Both the position numbers and the translations under genes were made by a program. 64,000 nt of DNA from Flagellimonas meridianipacifica (GTDB lineage Bacteria > Bacteroidota > Bacteroidia > Flavobacteriales > Flavobacteriaceae), in the NCBI RefSeq assembly GCF_003001695.1, contig NZ_PVYX01000001.1, positions 372,001 to 436,000 on the forward strand. Reading direction: 5' to 3'. Each line of letters begins with the position of its first letter. Position 1 is the first letter of the stretch. Positions 48,833 to 58,599 of the stretch are shown here, one piece after another. The notes beneath the pieces are model-generated. The model did not search any database and was not told the origin of the DNA. It saw only the letters and a program-made list of their open reading frames with translations.

Positions 48833-50065
48833 ATGGCAACAATCAATTTTCAACTGACCCAGACCCAGACCAACCGTAGAAAAAAGAATCCAATCCATAT
48901 GATAATGATAAGGTACTCGCACCAAGGCAGGTCAAGACTGTTTTACAGTAAAAAATCGATAGATATTCGATATTGGGACAAGGGAAAGCAGATGGTAAAG
49001 CGAAGCTATCCAGGACACAGTACGCTCAACATTTACCTCAGGAAATTCAAGCAAAAAATTGAGGACATTGTCAACCGTGCGTTGATAGAAGACATCAATC
49101 CTACTGTAGATCTGGTCAAGTCAACATTTCGAAGGAATGCGCCGAGCGTTGGCAAAACCCAATTGTTGTTTTGGCAGTTCATAGACCAACATATGGAAAA
49201 CAGCAAGGTCCGTCTGAATCCTCATACGATAAGGTCTTATAACAATTGCCTTAACAACCTCAAGGCTTATGAGCGGTTTTGTAAAAAGACGATTTGCTGG
49301 GAAAACATCGACATGCAGTTCTACCATGAATTTATGGATTTTTACCTCAATTACAAGCAATTAACTGTGAATGGGTTTGGGAAAGTGATAAAGGTTCTTA
49401 AATCATTCCTCAATGAGGCAACAGAACAGGGCCACAACAAAAACCGCACCTACAAATCCAAGAGTTTCCGTGTCCTCAGGGAAGAGGTGGACAATATCTA
49501 TCTAAACGAAGGTGAACTTAATATTCTATTTAATTTGGACCTTTCGGGCGATTCTAAACTTGAAAAAGTACGAGACCTTTTCTTAATAGGGTGTTTTACC
49601 GGATTGAGGTTCAGTGACCTCTCAACATTATCATCGGACAAAATAGTTGGTAATATCATAAGACTGAGGACTCAAAAAACAAGTGAAGAAGTGTGCTTAC
49701 CATTATTACCAATCCCTCAAAAAATAATCGCGAAATATAATGGGTCTTTGCCCAAAGCGTATACCAACCAAAAAATGAACCAATATTTGAAACAGATTGG
49801 GAAAGAAGCAGGTCTAGATGAAAGAATAGTAAAATATCATACATCGGGTGAAGGAAGGATAGAGACCAAATATGCCAAACATGAACTGATTTGTACACAT
49901 ACGGCAAGGAGGTCGTTCGCTACTAACATGCACCTTAGAGGGATTAGTACATTGGTCATTATGAAACTGACCGGGCATAAGACCGAGCAGTCGTTTATGA
50001 ACTACATTAAGATAAGCAAGGAGGAAAACGTCAAATTATTCCTCAAACAATTCAACCATGGTTAG
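48833..50065 (+). CDS. Tyrosine recombinase / integrase
   Basis: A 410-residue Bacteroidota-type integrase. An arm-binding domain (1-85) and a SAM-like core-binding domain (about 105-210) precede the catalytic domain. Catalytic residues seen are Arg in TGLRFSDL, HTARRSF (His-x-x-Arg), His in LTGHKTEQSF and Tyr in MNYIKIS. It should catalyse insertion and excision of the element, most likely at the tRNA-Phe locus about 6 kb to the left. The gene is the last of the same-strand element block. Confidence 0.93.
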   Translation: MATINFQLTQTQTNRRKKNPIHMIMIRYSHQGRSRLFYSKKSIDIRYWDKGKQMVKRSYPGHSTLNIYLRKFKQKIEDIVNRALIEDINPTVDLVKSTFRRNAPSVGKTQLLFWQFIDQHMENSKVRLNPHTIRSYNNCLNNLKAYERFCKKTICWENIDMQFYHEFMDFYLNYKQLTVNGFGKVIKVLKSFLNEATEQGHNKNRTYKSKSFRVLREEVDNIYLNEGELNILFNLDLSGDSKLEKVRDLFLIGCFTGLRFSDLSTLSSDKIVGNIIRLRTQKTSEEVCLPLLPIPQKIIAKYNGSLPKAYTNQKMNQYLKQIGKEAGLDERIVKYHTSGEGRIETKYAKHELICTHTARRSFATNMHLRGISTLVIMKLTGHKTEQSFMNYIKISKEENVKLFLKQFNHG

Positions 50066-50523
50066 CAATTATACCTGTTTCTTGACTAGATAATTATTTT
50101 CAGAATTTTATAATTTCCTTTATTCGAAACGATTCTAATAAAGCAAACTTTTGCACTCACATTTGATACAAAAGGTAGAAGAAATTCGAACTATTGTTCG
50201 CCTTTAACCTCGCATGCTTGAGATTAGGTTTTTTTATATAGGCAAGCGAAAAAACGAACATAGCTCCCAATATAAACGAAATTGCATCAGATATAAGGTT
50301 TATTGCTATGTCTTTAATTGATTCCACTTTTCAAATATAAAGGACGAAGGCTTAATCTAAATTCAATAATTTGAAATATTTTTCCTGTCTTACTTTTTTT
50401 GAAGTAAAAAATGAATACAGAGATAGGAATTATCTCTACAATTTATACTTTAGTATATCCCCTAATTCTACCTTTTTTATTATCTAAAGCTAAGGTTCAA
50501 CTTTTCATTTAATTTTTTAAAAT
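50066..50523 (+). other. Non-coding AT-rich border with one possible 33-residue ORF
   Basis: This stretch of 458 bases lies at the apparent change to more AT-rich DNA. A short ORF at 50411-50512 encodes a 33-residue hydrophobic peptide (MNTEIGIISTIYTLVYP...) ending 11 bp before the next start; it could be a small membrane peptide of that operon but is weakly supported. No copy of the tRNA-Phe 3' end was found here, so no right attachment site can be called. Confidence 0.4.
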
Positions 50524-51516
50524 ATGGCGAAACTACAACTAAGTATTTATCAATTTGTTCTAAAAGAAAGGGGAAAACGTGCTGGCGAAGAATACCAGCA
50601 ACTTGGAGTATTTTATAGAGAAAACTTTGTGAGGGATGAGGACGATCTTCAAACGGTAACAAGAGATAAGATTTATTTGAATTTCATAGAGGATTTTATT
50701 AATTTATTTGACAATGAATTTAGGTTGAATCCTAATGAAACAAAGGGTATAGGTATTCATAAAATACATCCATATCCTTCTAGCTATATAATTGATGGAA
50801 TAATAAAAGGTGGTCCTACAGGTATTGAACAGGAAATCTTTAATGTAGATGACATGGTCAATCCGGAGGGGTTGATAGAAGAGGATAAACTTACCACACT
50901 TCCATACTATTTCAAATTGTGGGCTCCCTATGATAGTCAAACAGGTATTTTGATGATTCAGAGTTATACGGATTATGGAGTAAACAACTTAATTATAGGT
51001 CATATTCGTGAAGTATTTAGAAAATATAACACTACTATGGTATATGAACGTTTTATCCCTACCGAAATTAAAGAGCAATATATTGCGGATAGCTCTGTTT
51101 ACAAAATCGCTTTTCTTAAAAATACTCTGTCAAGATCGGCACGGGAAAGACTAAATCCTGCCTTTACTGATAGCGAAGGGCTGGAAGTGAGAATTGAAAT
51201 AAAAGGATTCAATAATGATCCTGATAATTTTTTACATAGTCTTTTTACTCCAGAGCACATAATTGGATCAAATCTTTCGGATTTGGAAATGAATAATAAC
51301 GACGACTACAAAACTATTATATATTACAAGGATGACCAAAATCATAAAGCTCATGCTTCTGCAGAAAAACATGTTGAAATCACCCCCACAATTTATCTTC
51401 CTGAAAGCTTGAAGGAAACAAGCAAAGATTACATTGATTATGAAAAAGGTAGGGTATATACTAACGGAATGTTAGATAAAATTAAAACTGAAATAAATTA
51501 CACCCCTTCTGAATGA
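50524..51516 (+). CDS. Unknown soluble protein paired with a membrane protein
   Basis: A 330-residue protein with no signal peptide or membrane segment. The N-terminus (KLQLSIYQFVLKERGKRAGEE) and conserved-looking stretch YGVNNLIIGHIREVFRKYN are not assigned to a family by me. Its stop overlaps the start of the next gene (ATGA), so they are translationally coupled. The low GC and position in accessory DNA fit a defence or toxin module in which this would be the sensor; this is inference from architecture only. Confidence 0.7.
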   Translation: MAKLQLSIYQFVLKERGKRAGEEYQQLGVFYRENFVRDEDDLQTVTRDKIYLNFIEDFINLFDNEFRLNPNETKGIGIHKIHPYPSSYIIDGIIKGGPTGIEQEIFNVDDMVNPEGLIEEDKLTTLPYYFKLWAPYDSQTGILMIQSYTDYGVNNLIIGHIREVFRKYNTTMVYERFIPTEIKEQYIADSSVYKIAFLKNTLSRSARERLNPAFTDSEGLEVRIEIKGFNNDPDNFLHSLFTPEHIIGSNLSDLEMNNNDDYKTIIYYKDDQNHKAHASAEKHVEITPTIYLPESLKETSKDYIDYEKGRVYTNGMLDKIKTEINYTPSE

Positions 51517-52148
51517 TCAATATTAGACGACATATTGGAAAAGTATTCAGTTGGCAAAAACTATCCATATGGGAAATAAAAAGAGATGCTGTTAGCTCTC
51601 TTTACAAAAACGAAAATGGAGATAGTTCTAAAAAATGGGTTGCAAATTTTTACTATAATATAATTCCGTTTGTCGTATCCCTAATATTGGTAGTCTTTGG
51701 TGTTTTTTTGACTAGTGATGTCTCAAATTACTTAATCACGGGGGTGAGCATTTTCGCAGGCCTTTTTTTCAATCTCCTACTAATTATTGCGGATAAACTA
51801 AAGTTAAGGAGAGAATTATTGGAATCGAATGATACTGAAGCGAAGGAAAATTATCTAAAACGTTTTGAAATCTTTTCAAGTCATTTCATATCCACAATAT
51901 CTTATGCTATTATTCTATCCTTATGGTTAATAATACTAATGTTATTCTGCAGGGTAAATGTATTTCAAGATCAATTTTTTGATTGTGAACCAATGTTTTA
52001 TGTAATTAAAGTTCTAACATATAGTTTTAACTATTTGACTTATTTAATAGGTTTTAAACTAGTAATACTGCTGTTTACTATTCTTAGCAGTTTATATATA
52101 ATGATATTTGATGACTTGAATCTGAATAAAGGAACTCACACTTTCTAA
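51513..52148 (+). CDS. Four-helix membrane protein (possible effector)
   Basis: A 211-residue protein with four predicted transmembrane helices in two pairs (about 50-68 and 72-90, then 125-147 and 170-195). A charged N-terminal region and a charged segment (KLKLRRELLESNDTEAKENYLKR) face the cytoplasm. It is coupled to the upstream soluble protein by ATGA overlap. This soluble plus 4-TM layout is common in abortive-infection modules with membrane effectors, but no family match was recognised. Confidence 0.72.
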   Translation: MINIRRHIGKVFSWQKLSIWEIKRDAVSSLYKNENGDSSKKWVANFYYNIIPFVVSLILVVFGVFLTSDVSNYLITGVSIFAGLFFNLLLIIADKLKLRRELLESNDTEAKENYLKRFEIFSSHFISTISYAIILSLWLIILMLFCRVNVFQDQFFDCEPMFYVIKVLTYSFNYLTYLIGFKLVILLFTILSSLYIMIFDDLNLNKGTHTF

Positions 52149-52475
52149 TAACAATTGCACTCTCAATTTCACCTTCTGTTTTCCTTATTTCCATTACTCA
52201 TTTATACCGAAGCACTATCTTTAACAATTAAACAAAACGTATAGAAAGAACATAACATCAACATATTGACATTGCGTTAAAGTAATTCTTGGTTCACAAA
52301 ATCGCCAATTAAAGGAACTACACAGGAATAATAGATTAACGCTCACGCTATGGCGTGGGCTGTATCTATTTGTGTAGTGGGTGTTTGGCGATACCTGTGA
52401 ATCGGATAGCTCTACAGTTCCACGCTTGTTGTTTTTGGTAATCCGTGTTTGGGACTGGCACACAATAAAAACCAA
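52149..52475. other. Non-coding stretch with a hairpin upstream of the DUF4359-like gene
   Basis: GCTCACGC (52341-52348), loop TATG and GCGTGGGC (52353-52360) form an 8-bp stem with one G-T pair. GCGTTAA near 52274 and TTAACGC at 52337 form a further inverted pair. No RNA family or attachment site could be assigned. Confidence 0.4.
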
Positions 52476-52817
52476 ATGAACACGAAAACAATTACAATTT
52501 TAGCGATAATCGCAATTCTGCTTACTGCATTTATAACCAATCCAACAGAAGAAAAGCATTCTGATTTTGCTTTGAAACAAATGATTGAACTTGAGTCAAA
52601 GGAAAAAGGAAACACTTTTGGTGAAGGGCCTGCATATGGTATCGCAAAACTATTGGGATTGGTCAACGTTGACATCAAAAATTACTATTTGTTCTCAATA
52701 TCTTACATGCACTCAAAAAAGAGAAGTAAAACAATCTATATTGGGTTTGGAATCTTTGGTCAAGTTTTTCCGATAGCCAGTGACCAAGACTGGAAAGAAT
52801 GGGAGAAAAGAAAATAG
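52476..52817 (+). CDS. DUF4359-like small membrane-anchored protein
   Basis: About 113 residues from Met 52476 (an ORF of 122 residues starts earlier, but its first nine residues precede the natural hydrophobic start). An N-terminal helix or signal (KTITILAIIAILLTAFITN) is followed by NPTEEKHSDFA and DIKNYYLFSISYM, which recall DUF4359. The Cys residues usual in that family were not seen. It is a lone gene in accessory DNA; the function is unknown. Confidence 0.6.
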   Translation: MNTKTITILAIIAILLTAFITNPTEEKHSDFALKQMIELESKEKGNTFGEGPAYGIAKLLGLVNVDIKNYYLFSISYMHSKKRSKTIYIGFGIFGQVFPIASDQDWKEWEKRK

Positions 52818-52974
52818 GTATACTTATCAAGATTTAAATTTGGTTCCGTAGGTAGATTGTAATTGTAAGACTTCCAAATCTCTAAAAACTCCAATACTGA
52901 CATTTTTCTTAATATTTGGAAGTAATAATCTCGGTGATTTAATATAAAATGAGGAATAGTATTTCCCAAAACAA

Positions 52975-55140
52975 TCATAGGTTCAGGTTGACTAAAATCA
53001 CAAACAATGATAACTTGACGCTTGATCTTTCATATTTATATCTAAGCACTTTCATTTCAGACCCATTTACATAAATATGTGACAAATCCTCCGTACTGAT
53101 TGATTTAATTCCATTAGTTGAAAGGGTTTTCAAGTATTTAGAAAACTTTTCGTGTAAAGTAATAAAGCTGTTTGCTTTGCAATATACCCCGACAAATTTT
53201 TCCCTTAATCCGGTAGGATCATAATGTTTGATTGTTTTTTCAATATGCCTGGCAACAATACTTTTTCTAAAAGAGTCTAAGATAAAACCCTCATATATGG
53301 AAACATTCAATTTATCAGCAGTTTCAATTGCAATGTCAAGTCTTCCTTGTGAATTTCCAGATTCCGATTTTCCTTTAAAAGATTGTTCGTTTGTAATATA
53401 GCCATCTTTGATTAGCATTGGTGACAATAAGTCTTGAAAGAATGTGTTAATCTCATCTTCATTAAACCTTTCAACAAGCTTATGTCTCGTTTGTAAATAT
53501 GAGAGGGCTCTTACAAAGCTACGTACTAAAGGAACGCTAATTTTCTTGGATTTATAGCCAATAAGCATTTCTTTAATTTCTGCCCTTTCCGTGCTTTTAG
53601 GACAATCAATCTGCTCCTTACTTCTGGTCAGAAACCTTTTCAAAACGTTTTTGCTAAAAAAGTAAGGATTACTACCTGAAGAACATTCCGAACAATTACA
53701 TGCTATCTTTTCATCAAAATCATCAGTATTCAGCTTCAGGTCTCTATGGATTCTATCTATTTCATGACTTAGCACGCTGAACAATTGTGAGGGAGTGTCT
53801 CCCTTAATAATTAGGTTTATTTTTTTTTCAATCTTATTTAGATGAATTAAAGCTCTATTATTTTCGTCATTAAAAACCGCACCGTATCTCCAAAAGTTTG
53901 TTCCCTCTAAGTTATTATTTAGTCTACATATGAGTCTTTCAATAATACCATGAATCAAGAAAGTATATTCTATTTCATATTTCAAAGAATCACCTAGCCT
54001 AAAGTATTCCAAAATTGTTCTATCCGGCGGTGAAACTGTTAATAAGGATGGTATTATATATTTATTCCTAGACCCAATTATTTTAAAGCAAATTTCGAAT
54101 TTCTCCATCATTGACAATATTCCAAGGTACGTACTCATTGGATATGTGTCCTGATCTAAATGCTCTGATAAATCCTCTACTGAGAACAGTCCTTTGTTTT
54201 CTTGTATTTTCTTGGTTTGAACAAGCTCATAAATGGCTTTAGTAATCCAATGAGGATTTAGTATAATAATGTTCTTTAACGAAATATCGTCATTAAAGTG
54301 TATAATGCCTCCTATATCTGTCAAGTATTCACTTAAGAAATGAAGGTTTTCTGGTTTATCTAGGCCACATATTTCAGCAAACTTTTCTAAATCAATATAG
54401 TCTTGGTCTAATTCCCTCAATCTTAATCTGATTATATCCCATGCACTAGGTAATTTATCCCCCATATGAGGAATTTCTGATATAGCGTTTTTGATATCAT
54501 AAATTAAGTTATCAATACCTTCCTTAGTAAGGCATGATACGTAGTGAAAACTTATGATGTTGTTAAACTTTTTCAAGTACCCGTTTTCATCAATGCTTTT
54601 AATTCTTACATCGGACTTATTCATTACAACAATAACAGGACTGTTCAAACTCAATCTTTTGATTACGTTTAACCAATAGTCGAAATTCTCTTCCTCAGTG
54701 TCAGATCTAGGCTCCCAAACAAATAAGTAAATTGATCTTTTAGTTAAGAAAAATTGATGTGTGGAGTATAAAATTTCCTGTCCTCCAAAATCCCAGATAT
54801 TAATTTTGACTCCTTTCTTAAAATAAAAATCATTTCTCACCGTTTTGTAAGGCTCTTCAATAATTCTTAATTCCATGTAATCGTCCATGTAATCGAATTC
54901 TGATTGCAAAAAATCGTCTGGATCATACGGATAGTAAAGGAACTTTTTCTCAGATGGGTGAAACTCTTTGAAACAAAGCATATCGAAATCTAAACTTCTT
55001 CTGTAAAAAGGTTTTTTAGCTGGAAAATATATTGACTTGGTTATAGATTTGATATTTATTCCATGAGTACTCTCTTCTTCACCTAAGGCCACTTCAGTTT
55101 TAGAATCTGAAATTGTCCTCATTAGAGTAGTTTTTCCCAC
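52975..55140 (-). CDS. Roc-COR GTPase part with C-terminal nuclease-like domain
   Basis: From GTG 55140 this is 721 residues, but the true domain begins upstream (GKGDV precedes it), so this is a fragment of the frameshifted gene. Roc motifs are DFGGQE (117-122) and MNKSD (173-177). A COR domain follows to about 470, with a Cys cluster CNCSEC near 490. The last 130 residues (GRLDIAIET, then SIYEGFIL) resemble a PD-(D/E)xK-type nuclease or a relative. ROCO proteins with nuclease-like tails are not commonly described; the assignment is tentative. Confidence 0.7.
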   Translation of the reverse strand: MGKTTLMRTISDSKTEVALGEEESTHGINIKSITKSIYFPAKKPFYRRSLDFDMLCFKEFHPSEKKFLYYPYDPDDFLQSEFDYMDDYMELRIIEEPYKTVRNDFYFKKGVKINIWDFGGQEILYSTHQFFLTKRSIYLFVWEPRSDTEEENFDYWLNVIKRLSLNSPVIVVMNKSDVRIKSIDENGYLKKFNNIISFHYVSCLTKEGIDNLIYDIKNAISEIPHMGDKLPSAWDIIRLRLRELDQDYIDLEKFAEICGLDKPENLHFLSEYLTDIGGIIHFNDDISLKNIIILNPHWITKAIYELVQTKKIQENKGLFSVEDLSEHLDQDTYPMSTYLGILSMMEKFEICFKIIGSRNKYIIPSLLTVSPPDRTILEYFRLGDSLKYEIEYTFLIHGIIERLICRLNNNLEGTNFWRYGAVFNDENNRALIHLNKIEKKINLIIKGDTPSQLFSVLSHEIDRIHRDLKLNTDDFDEKIACNCSECSSGSNPYFFSKNVLKRFLTRSKEQIDCPKSTERAEIKEMLIGYKSKKISVPLVRSFVRALSYLQTRHKLVERFNEDEINTFFQDLLSPMLIKDGYITNEQSFKGKSESGNSQGRLDIAIETADKLNVSIYEGFILDSFRKSIVARHIEKTIKHYDPTGLREKFVGVYCKANSFITLHEKFSKYLKTLSTNGIKSISTEDLSHIYVNGSEMKVLRYKYERSSVKLSLFVILVNLNL

Positions 55141-55250
55141 ATCACCTTTTCCAACTATTAATAATTTCGTTTCAAAAAGTCTCTTGCTTCGATCATCATT
55201 TGCAAGCGCATCCAGATAAAAATCTATATAATGTATGTCGTCCCTAGCAA

Positions 55251-55640
55251 CTAATTCGTAAGGTAAATTGTCAAGAAAAGATTGTTTTCATAAAGTATGT
55301 GTGATACACCAATTTTCAACAAACTACTTGGTATGAAGTTAAATTGGTTATTGGAAATATTAATTTCTTTAAAAGAGTAAGCTCTACCTAGCATAAAGTT
55401 TAAGTCGCTAAGATTATTGTTACTTATATTTAGGTAGTGTAGATTATCTAATGAATAAATTTCGTCAGATAGGATATTGAGGTTATTATAGCTTAAGTCT
55501 AAATCCATAAGAAAGTTCAACTCCCTAATTTCGTGGGGAATTTCAACTAACTCCAGAAAACTTAAATCTAAATATCTTAGATGATTCTTTTTTGCTTCTC
55601 GAATCCTTTTTAAAGCAATTTCATAATTTTCTGATGCCAT
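55251..55640 (-). CDS. Leucine-rich repeat part of the ROCO gene
   Basis: A 129-residue fragment with about four LRRs of the type LxxLxLSYNNL (DLSYNNLNIL, NISNNNLSDL, NISNNQFNFI). It ends in a stop at 55251 after a frame change. In intact ROCO proteins such repeats precede the Roc domain directly and are thought to sense ligands or proteins. It begins with MASENYEIALKRIREAKK. Confidence 0.75.
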   Translation of the reverse strand: MASENYEIALKRIREAKKNHLRYLDLSFLELVEIPHEIRELNFLMDLDLSYNNLNILSDEIYSLDNLHYLNISNNNLSDLNFMLGRAYSFKEINISNNQFNFIPSSLLKIGVSHILYENNLFLTIYLTN

Positions 55641-55747
55641 TTGTTTTTAAGTTCAATGAAATGGTAATGGACAAATAAAGGTAAGATTTGAATTACAAAT
55701 TCGTTTTTATTGTTTCTTAGAAATTCAATTATTTTGACCAATTAGCG

Positions 55748-55978
55748 ATGTTCTTTGAATTTTCGGCGGTTAGATTTCGATTTAATGCCCTGCTCCTGAA
55801 ATATTCCCCCGAACAACTACTACCCCTTTGGCCTAAATCACTTCTAGTATATTTTACCGCCATGGAAGTATCTCTAAAAGGGTTGGAGGTGAAAAAATCG
55901 TTGGCCTATTTTAGGGCACAACTCAAGAAATTTGGAGAAGTAACACTAAACACCGGAATAAAGAATCTTGTTCCCTGA
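55748..55978 (+). CDS. Unrecognised 76-residue ORF
   Basis: The ORF starts ATG 55748 and is rich in Leu and Phe, with a basic C-terminal half (EVKKSLAYFRAQLKKF). No family resemblance was seen and it may be a remnant of a larger gene. Evidence for translation is weak. Confidence 0.22.
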   Translation: MFFEFSAVRFRFNALLLKYSPEQLLPLWPKSLLVYFTAMEVSLKGLEVKKSLAYFRAQLKKFGEVTLNTGIKNLVP

Positions 55979-56286
55979 TTCAACTAGGAATTGAACCAGA
56001 TATGACTTTAAGGATTCTCTAGCTGCTTTTGCCGCTAGAAAACTTTATTTATTCAGGAAAAAGTAAGAAGCATAAGCTGTTACCACCTAAAAGAAGTATA
56101 AATTTGAATGTGTTCAAAACATTTACACATGGTGTAAAATATATTGACAATACCTAGAAGTCTTTTATTACATTTTATTATTAAAATTTTGATAATCAGC
56201 AACATATATATATGGCATGAATTTAGATCAATAAATTGGAAAAACAACGACTTTGTGCAACAGTAATTAGTTCAAAACCTAATCCG
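55979..56286. promoter_or_regulatory. Non-coding region before the permease with a 17-bp dyad
   Basis: TTTACAC-ATG-GTGTAAA (56122-56138) is a perfect 7-bp inverted repeat with a 3-base centre, of the type bound by dimeric repressors, lying about 150 bp before the permease start. CTAGCTGC-TTTT-GCCGCTAG (56019-56038) is a hairpin with one mismatch. A sequence like a tRNA T-arm is at 55984-55999 on the minus strand (14 of 16 bases like that of tRNA-Phe). Confidence 0.4.
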
Positions 56287-58599
56287 ATGAAAACTTTTAT
56301 AAGGACTTTTTTCAGATATCTTCTTAAGAACAAGCTTTACACATTCGTTACAATCTTTGGGTTTTCTATTGCTATTACTTTCGTGTTTTTTTTAGGCACA
56401 TATTTAATTAATGAATCATCAGTTGATGGGTTTCACGTCAACGGAGATAGAATTTTCAGAATTGAACATGAGGGAACAGAATTTTCCGCCCCTATCGCTC
56501 CCATTTTATCAGAATTAGTGCCAGAAATAGAAAGTTATACGCGAACATATGACAATAAATCAATCATAAACCATATAGGTGAAGAAAAATTTGAGATTGA
56601 TTTATTAGCAGTAGACAGTTCTTTTTTTGAAATTTTTTCTTACTCCATAATAGACGGACAGAATGTTCTGGAAACCAAAAGTAGCATTGTTTTAAGTGAA
56701 TCATTGGCAAAAAAAATGTTTTCCAGCCGGAATCCCATAGGTGAAACCATAAGCTTGGACAACAAATTCCAATTTATCATTACAGGAATTATGTCTGACT
56801 TTCCGGAAAACACCCATCTAAAAAAAGTTGATGCGATCGTTAATATTGGGAGTATGGGAGAAATTTTAGGCATGCAAGATTTTATGGAAAATTTCGAATT
56901 TTGCTCGCTTAGTATCTATCTTTTAGAAAAACCCAATTCTGATTTGCCTTCGAAAGCAAATGAGATATTATCCTATTTTAAAAATAACTTTTGGATATAT
57001 AAAGATGGTTATGCTTCAACTGTAGTTTTTACACCGTTAAAAGAAATTTATTATAGTCAGAAAGAGGGTAATTGGACTAAAAACAGTAGTAAGTTTCTAG
57101 TTTATGTTGTGGTATTAATTGTGTTTCTAATTTTACTACTATCAATTGGCAACTATATTAATCTGACCATCGCTCAGGCTTTTTTTCGTGGAAAAGAGGT
57201 GGCGATTAGAAAACTTGTTGGAAGTTCCAAAAATCAACTTTTCTTACAATTCTTAATGGAGTCCATTTTCCTTTGTGGGGCGGCAACTCTAATGTCAGTT
57301 TTATTTACAATTTTACTCTCCCCTTATGTAAACGACCGTTTAGGATTGAATTTAAGTTTAACCGATGAACTGAACATTGGAAGCATTTTGATTTTTTTCA
57401 CTATTCTACTATCGATTACTTTGATCTCAGGAATTATCCCAGCAATCAAGGTATCAGGATTTAAACCTTTGGAGATTGTACGCGGGAAGTTAAGACAACG
57501 TACAAAGACGGTTTACACAAAGTATTTCATAATTTTTCAGTTTACTATCACAATCGGCTTGTTAGCAAGCTGCTGGATTATAATCAATCAGACTAAGTAC
57601 TTAAAATCCAAAGATCTAGGTTTCAAATATGAGAATCTAATATGGACGGACTACCTTGGTAATCCAAATGAAAAATCAAGAATCAAGGAAGAAATAATGA
57701 AGGTCTCCGGAGTTGAGGCTATATCCATTGTATGGGGAAGTCCCATTGATGGTGGCAGCAATCAATCGTTTACTTATGAAGGAAGACCTGTAAGCTTTCA
57801 AGAAATGCGGGTAGATACCGCATTTTTTGAAGTTTTTGATATACCTGTTCAATCTAACAGTACGGCTTTTGGCAAAAAAGGAGTCTACCTCAACAATACT
57901 GCAATAAAGGAATTGGGTATTGAACGGACAGCTTCTAATGTAAATTTTGACGGGGAAAAAGTACCTATTTTGGGCTTAGTGGATGATTTTAATTTTAACC
58001 GTCTCCAACTTGGGATTAGGCCCTTGATGATAAAACAAGAAACCAAAAATTCCTATGCGAATAAAGTTTTTATCAAATTAGGCTCAAGTAAAGAAAACAC
58101 TGCCAACACGATTAAGGAAATTAAAAAAGTATATGCTGGGCTTACCAACGATAATCCTTTTGAATTAATGTTTGTAAACACAACCATCCAAGAGTGGTAT
58201 TTAAAGGAAGAAAGGCTATCAAAATTATTGTCATATTTTGCCTTTCTTTCAATAATCATCTCCTCACTCGGAATTCTTGCGATGTCTACGTATTTTTTAA
58301 AACAAAAAAGAAAAGAGATAAGTATTAGAAAAGTCAACGGAGCGACCATTACGGAAATCTTGGTTTCCTTTAACAAAAATTATGTCAAATGGGTATTTAT
58401 CGCTTTTTTAATTATCACTCCGATTATATGGTATCTTTCCGATAGATGGTTAGAAAACTTTGCATTTAGAATTAAAAACAACTTCTCTATTTATATTTTA
58501 TCATGCGTATTCACTCTTGTAATGGCACTACTGGCTGTTAGTTGGCAAAGCCTAAAGGCTGCAAAGACAAATCCAGTTCAACATTTACATGAAGATTAG
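56287..58599 (+). CDS. FtsX/MacB-type ABC transporter permease
   Basis: A 770-residue protein from Met 56287 (the frame extends 51 bases upstream with a TTG, but MKTFIRTFFRYLLKN is the normal start of the family). It has one helix at about 20-40, a periplasmic MacB-PCD domain (about 45-260), three helices (about 268-410), a second permease half with periplasmic domain, and three helices at the end. Such double FtsX permeases in Bacteroidota act in peptide or lipoprotein export or resistance. No ATPase gene is next to it. Whether it serves the peptide cluster downstream is unknown. Confidence 0.88.
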   Translation: MKTFIRTFFRYLLKNKLYTFVTIFGFSIAITFVFFLGTYLINESSVDGFHVNGDRIFRIEHEGTEFSAPIAPILSELVPEIESYTRTYDNKSIINHIGEEKFEIDLLAVDSSFFEIFSYSIIDGQNVLETKSSIVLSESLAKKMFSSRNPIGETISLDNKFQFIITGIMSDFPENTHLKKVDAIVNIGSMGEILGMQDFMENFEFCSLSIYLLEKPNSDLPSKANEILSYFKNNFWIYKDGYASTVVFTPLKEIYYSQKEGNWTKNSSKFLVYVVVLIVFLILLLSIGNYINLTIAQAFFRGKEVAIRKLVGSSKNQLFLQFLMESIFLCGAATLMSVLFTILLSPYVNDRLGLNLSLTDELNIGSILIFFTILLSITLISGIIPAIKVSGFKPLEIVRGKLRQRTKTVYTKYFIIFQFTITIGLLASCWIIINQTKYLKSKDLGFKYENLIWTDYLGNPNEKSRIKEEIMKVSGVEAISIVWGSPIDGGSNQSFTYEGRPVSFQEMRVDTAFFEVFDIPVQSNSTAFGKKGVYLNNTAIKELGIERTASNVNFDGEKVPILGLVDDFNFNRLQLGIRPLMIKQETKNSYANKVFIKLGSSKENTANTIKEIKKVYAGLTNDNPFELMFVNTTIQEWYLKEERLSKLLSYFAFLSIIISSLGILAMSTYFLKQKRKEISIRKVNGATITEILVSFNKNYVKWVFIAFLIITPIIWYLSDRWLENFAFRIKNNFSIYILSCVFTLVMALLAVSWQSLKAAKTNPVQHLHED

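Larger units (their letters stand above)
52975..55640 (-). pseudogene. LRR-Roc-COR (ROCO) GTPase gene with a frameshift near 55,280
   Basis: Two frames on the minus strand join into one ROCO gene. The first (from 55640) encodes leucine-rich repeats. The second, open back to a stop at 55290, reads LDNLPYELVARDDI, then TKLLIVGKGDVGKTTLMR, the P-loop of a Roc domain. The switch needs a -1 shift in the run AATCTTTTCTTG (minus strand), after ENN; a single inserted base would give ENNLFLDNLPYELV, the normal end of an LRR plus linker. Causes may be a real mutation, a sequencing error or programmed slippage. The reading frames otherwise look intact. Confidence 0.75.

Noticed and set aside
52270..52380. 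Possible integron attC-like site
   Set aside because: The inverted pair is in the order GTTAA...TTAAC, opposite to attC (AAC...GTT), and no integron integrase or cassette array was seen.
55748..55978. Possible integrase remnant
   Set aside because: No catalytic or family motif could be matched, so it is kept only as a weak unknown ORF.
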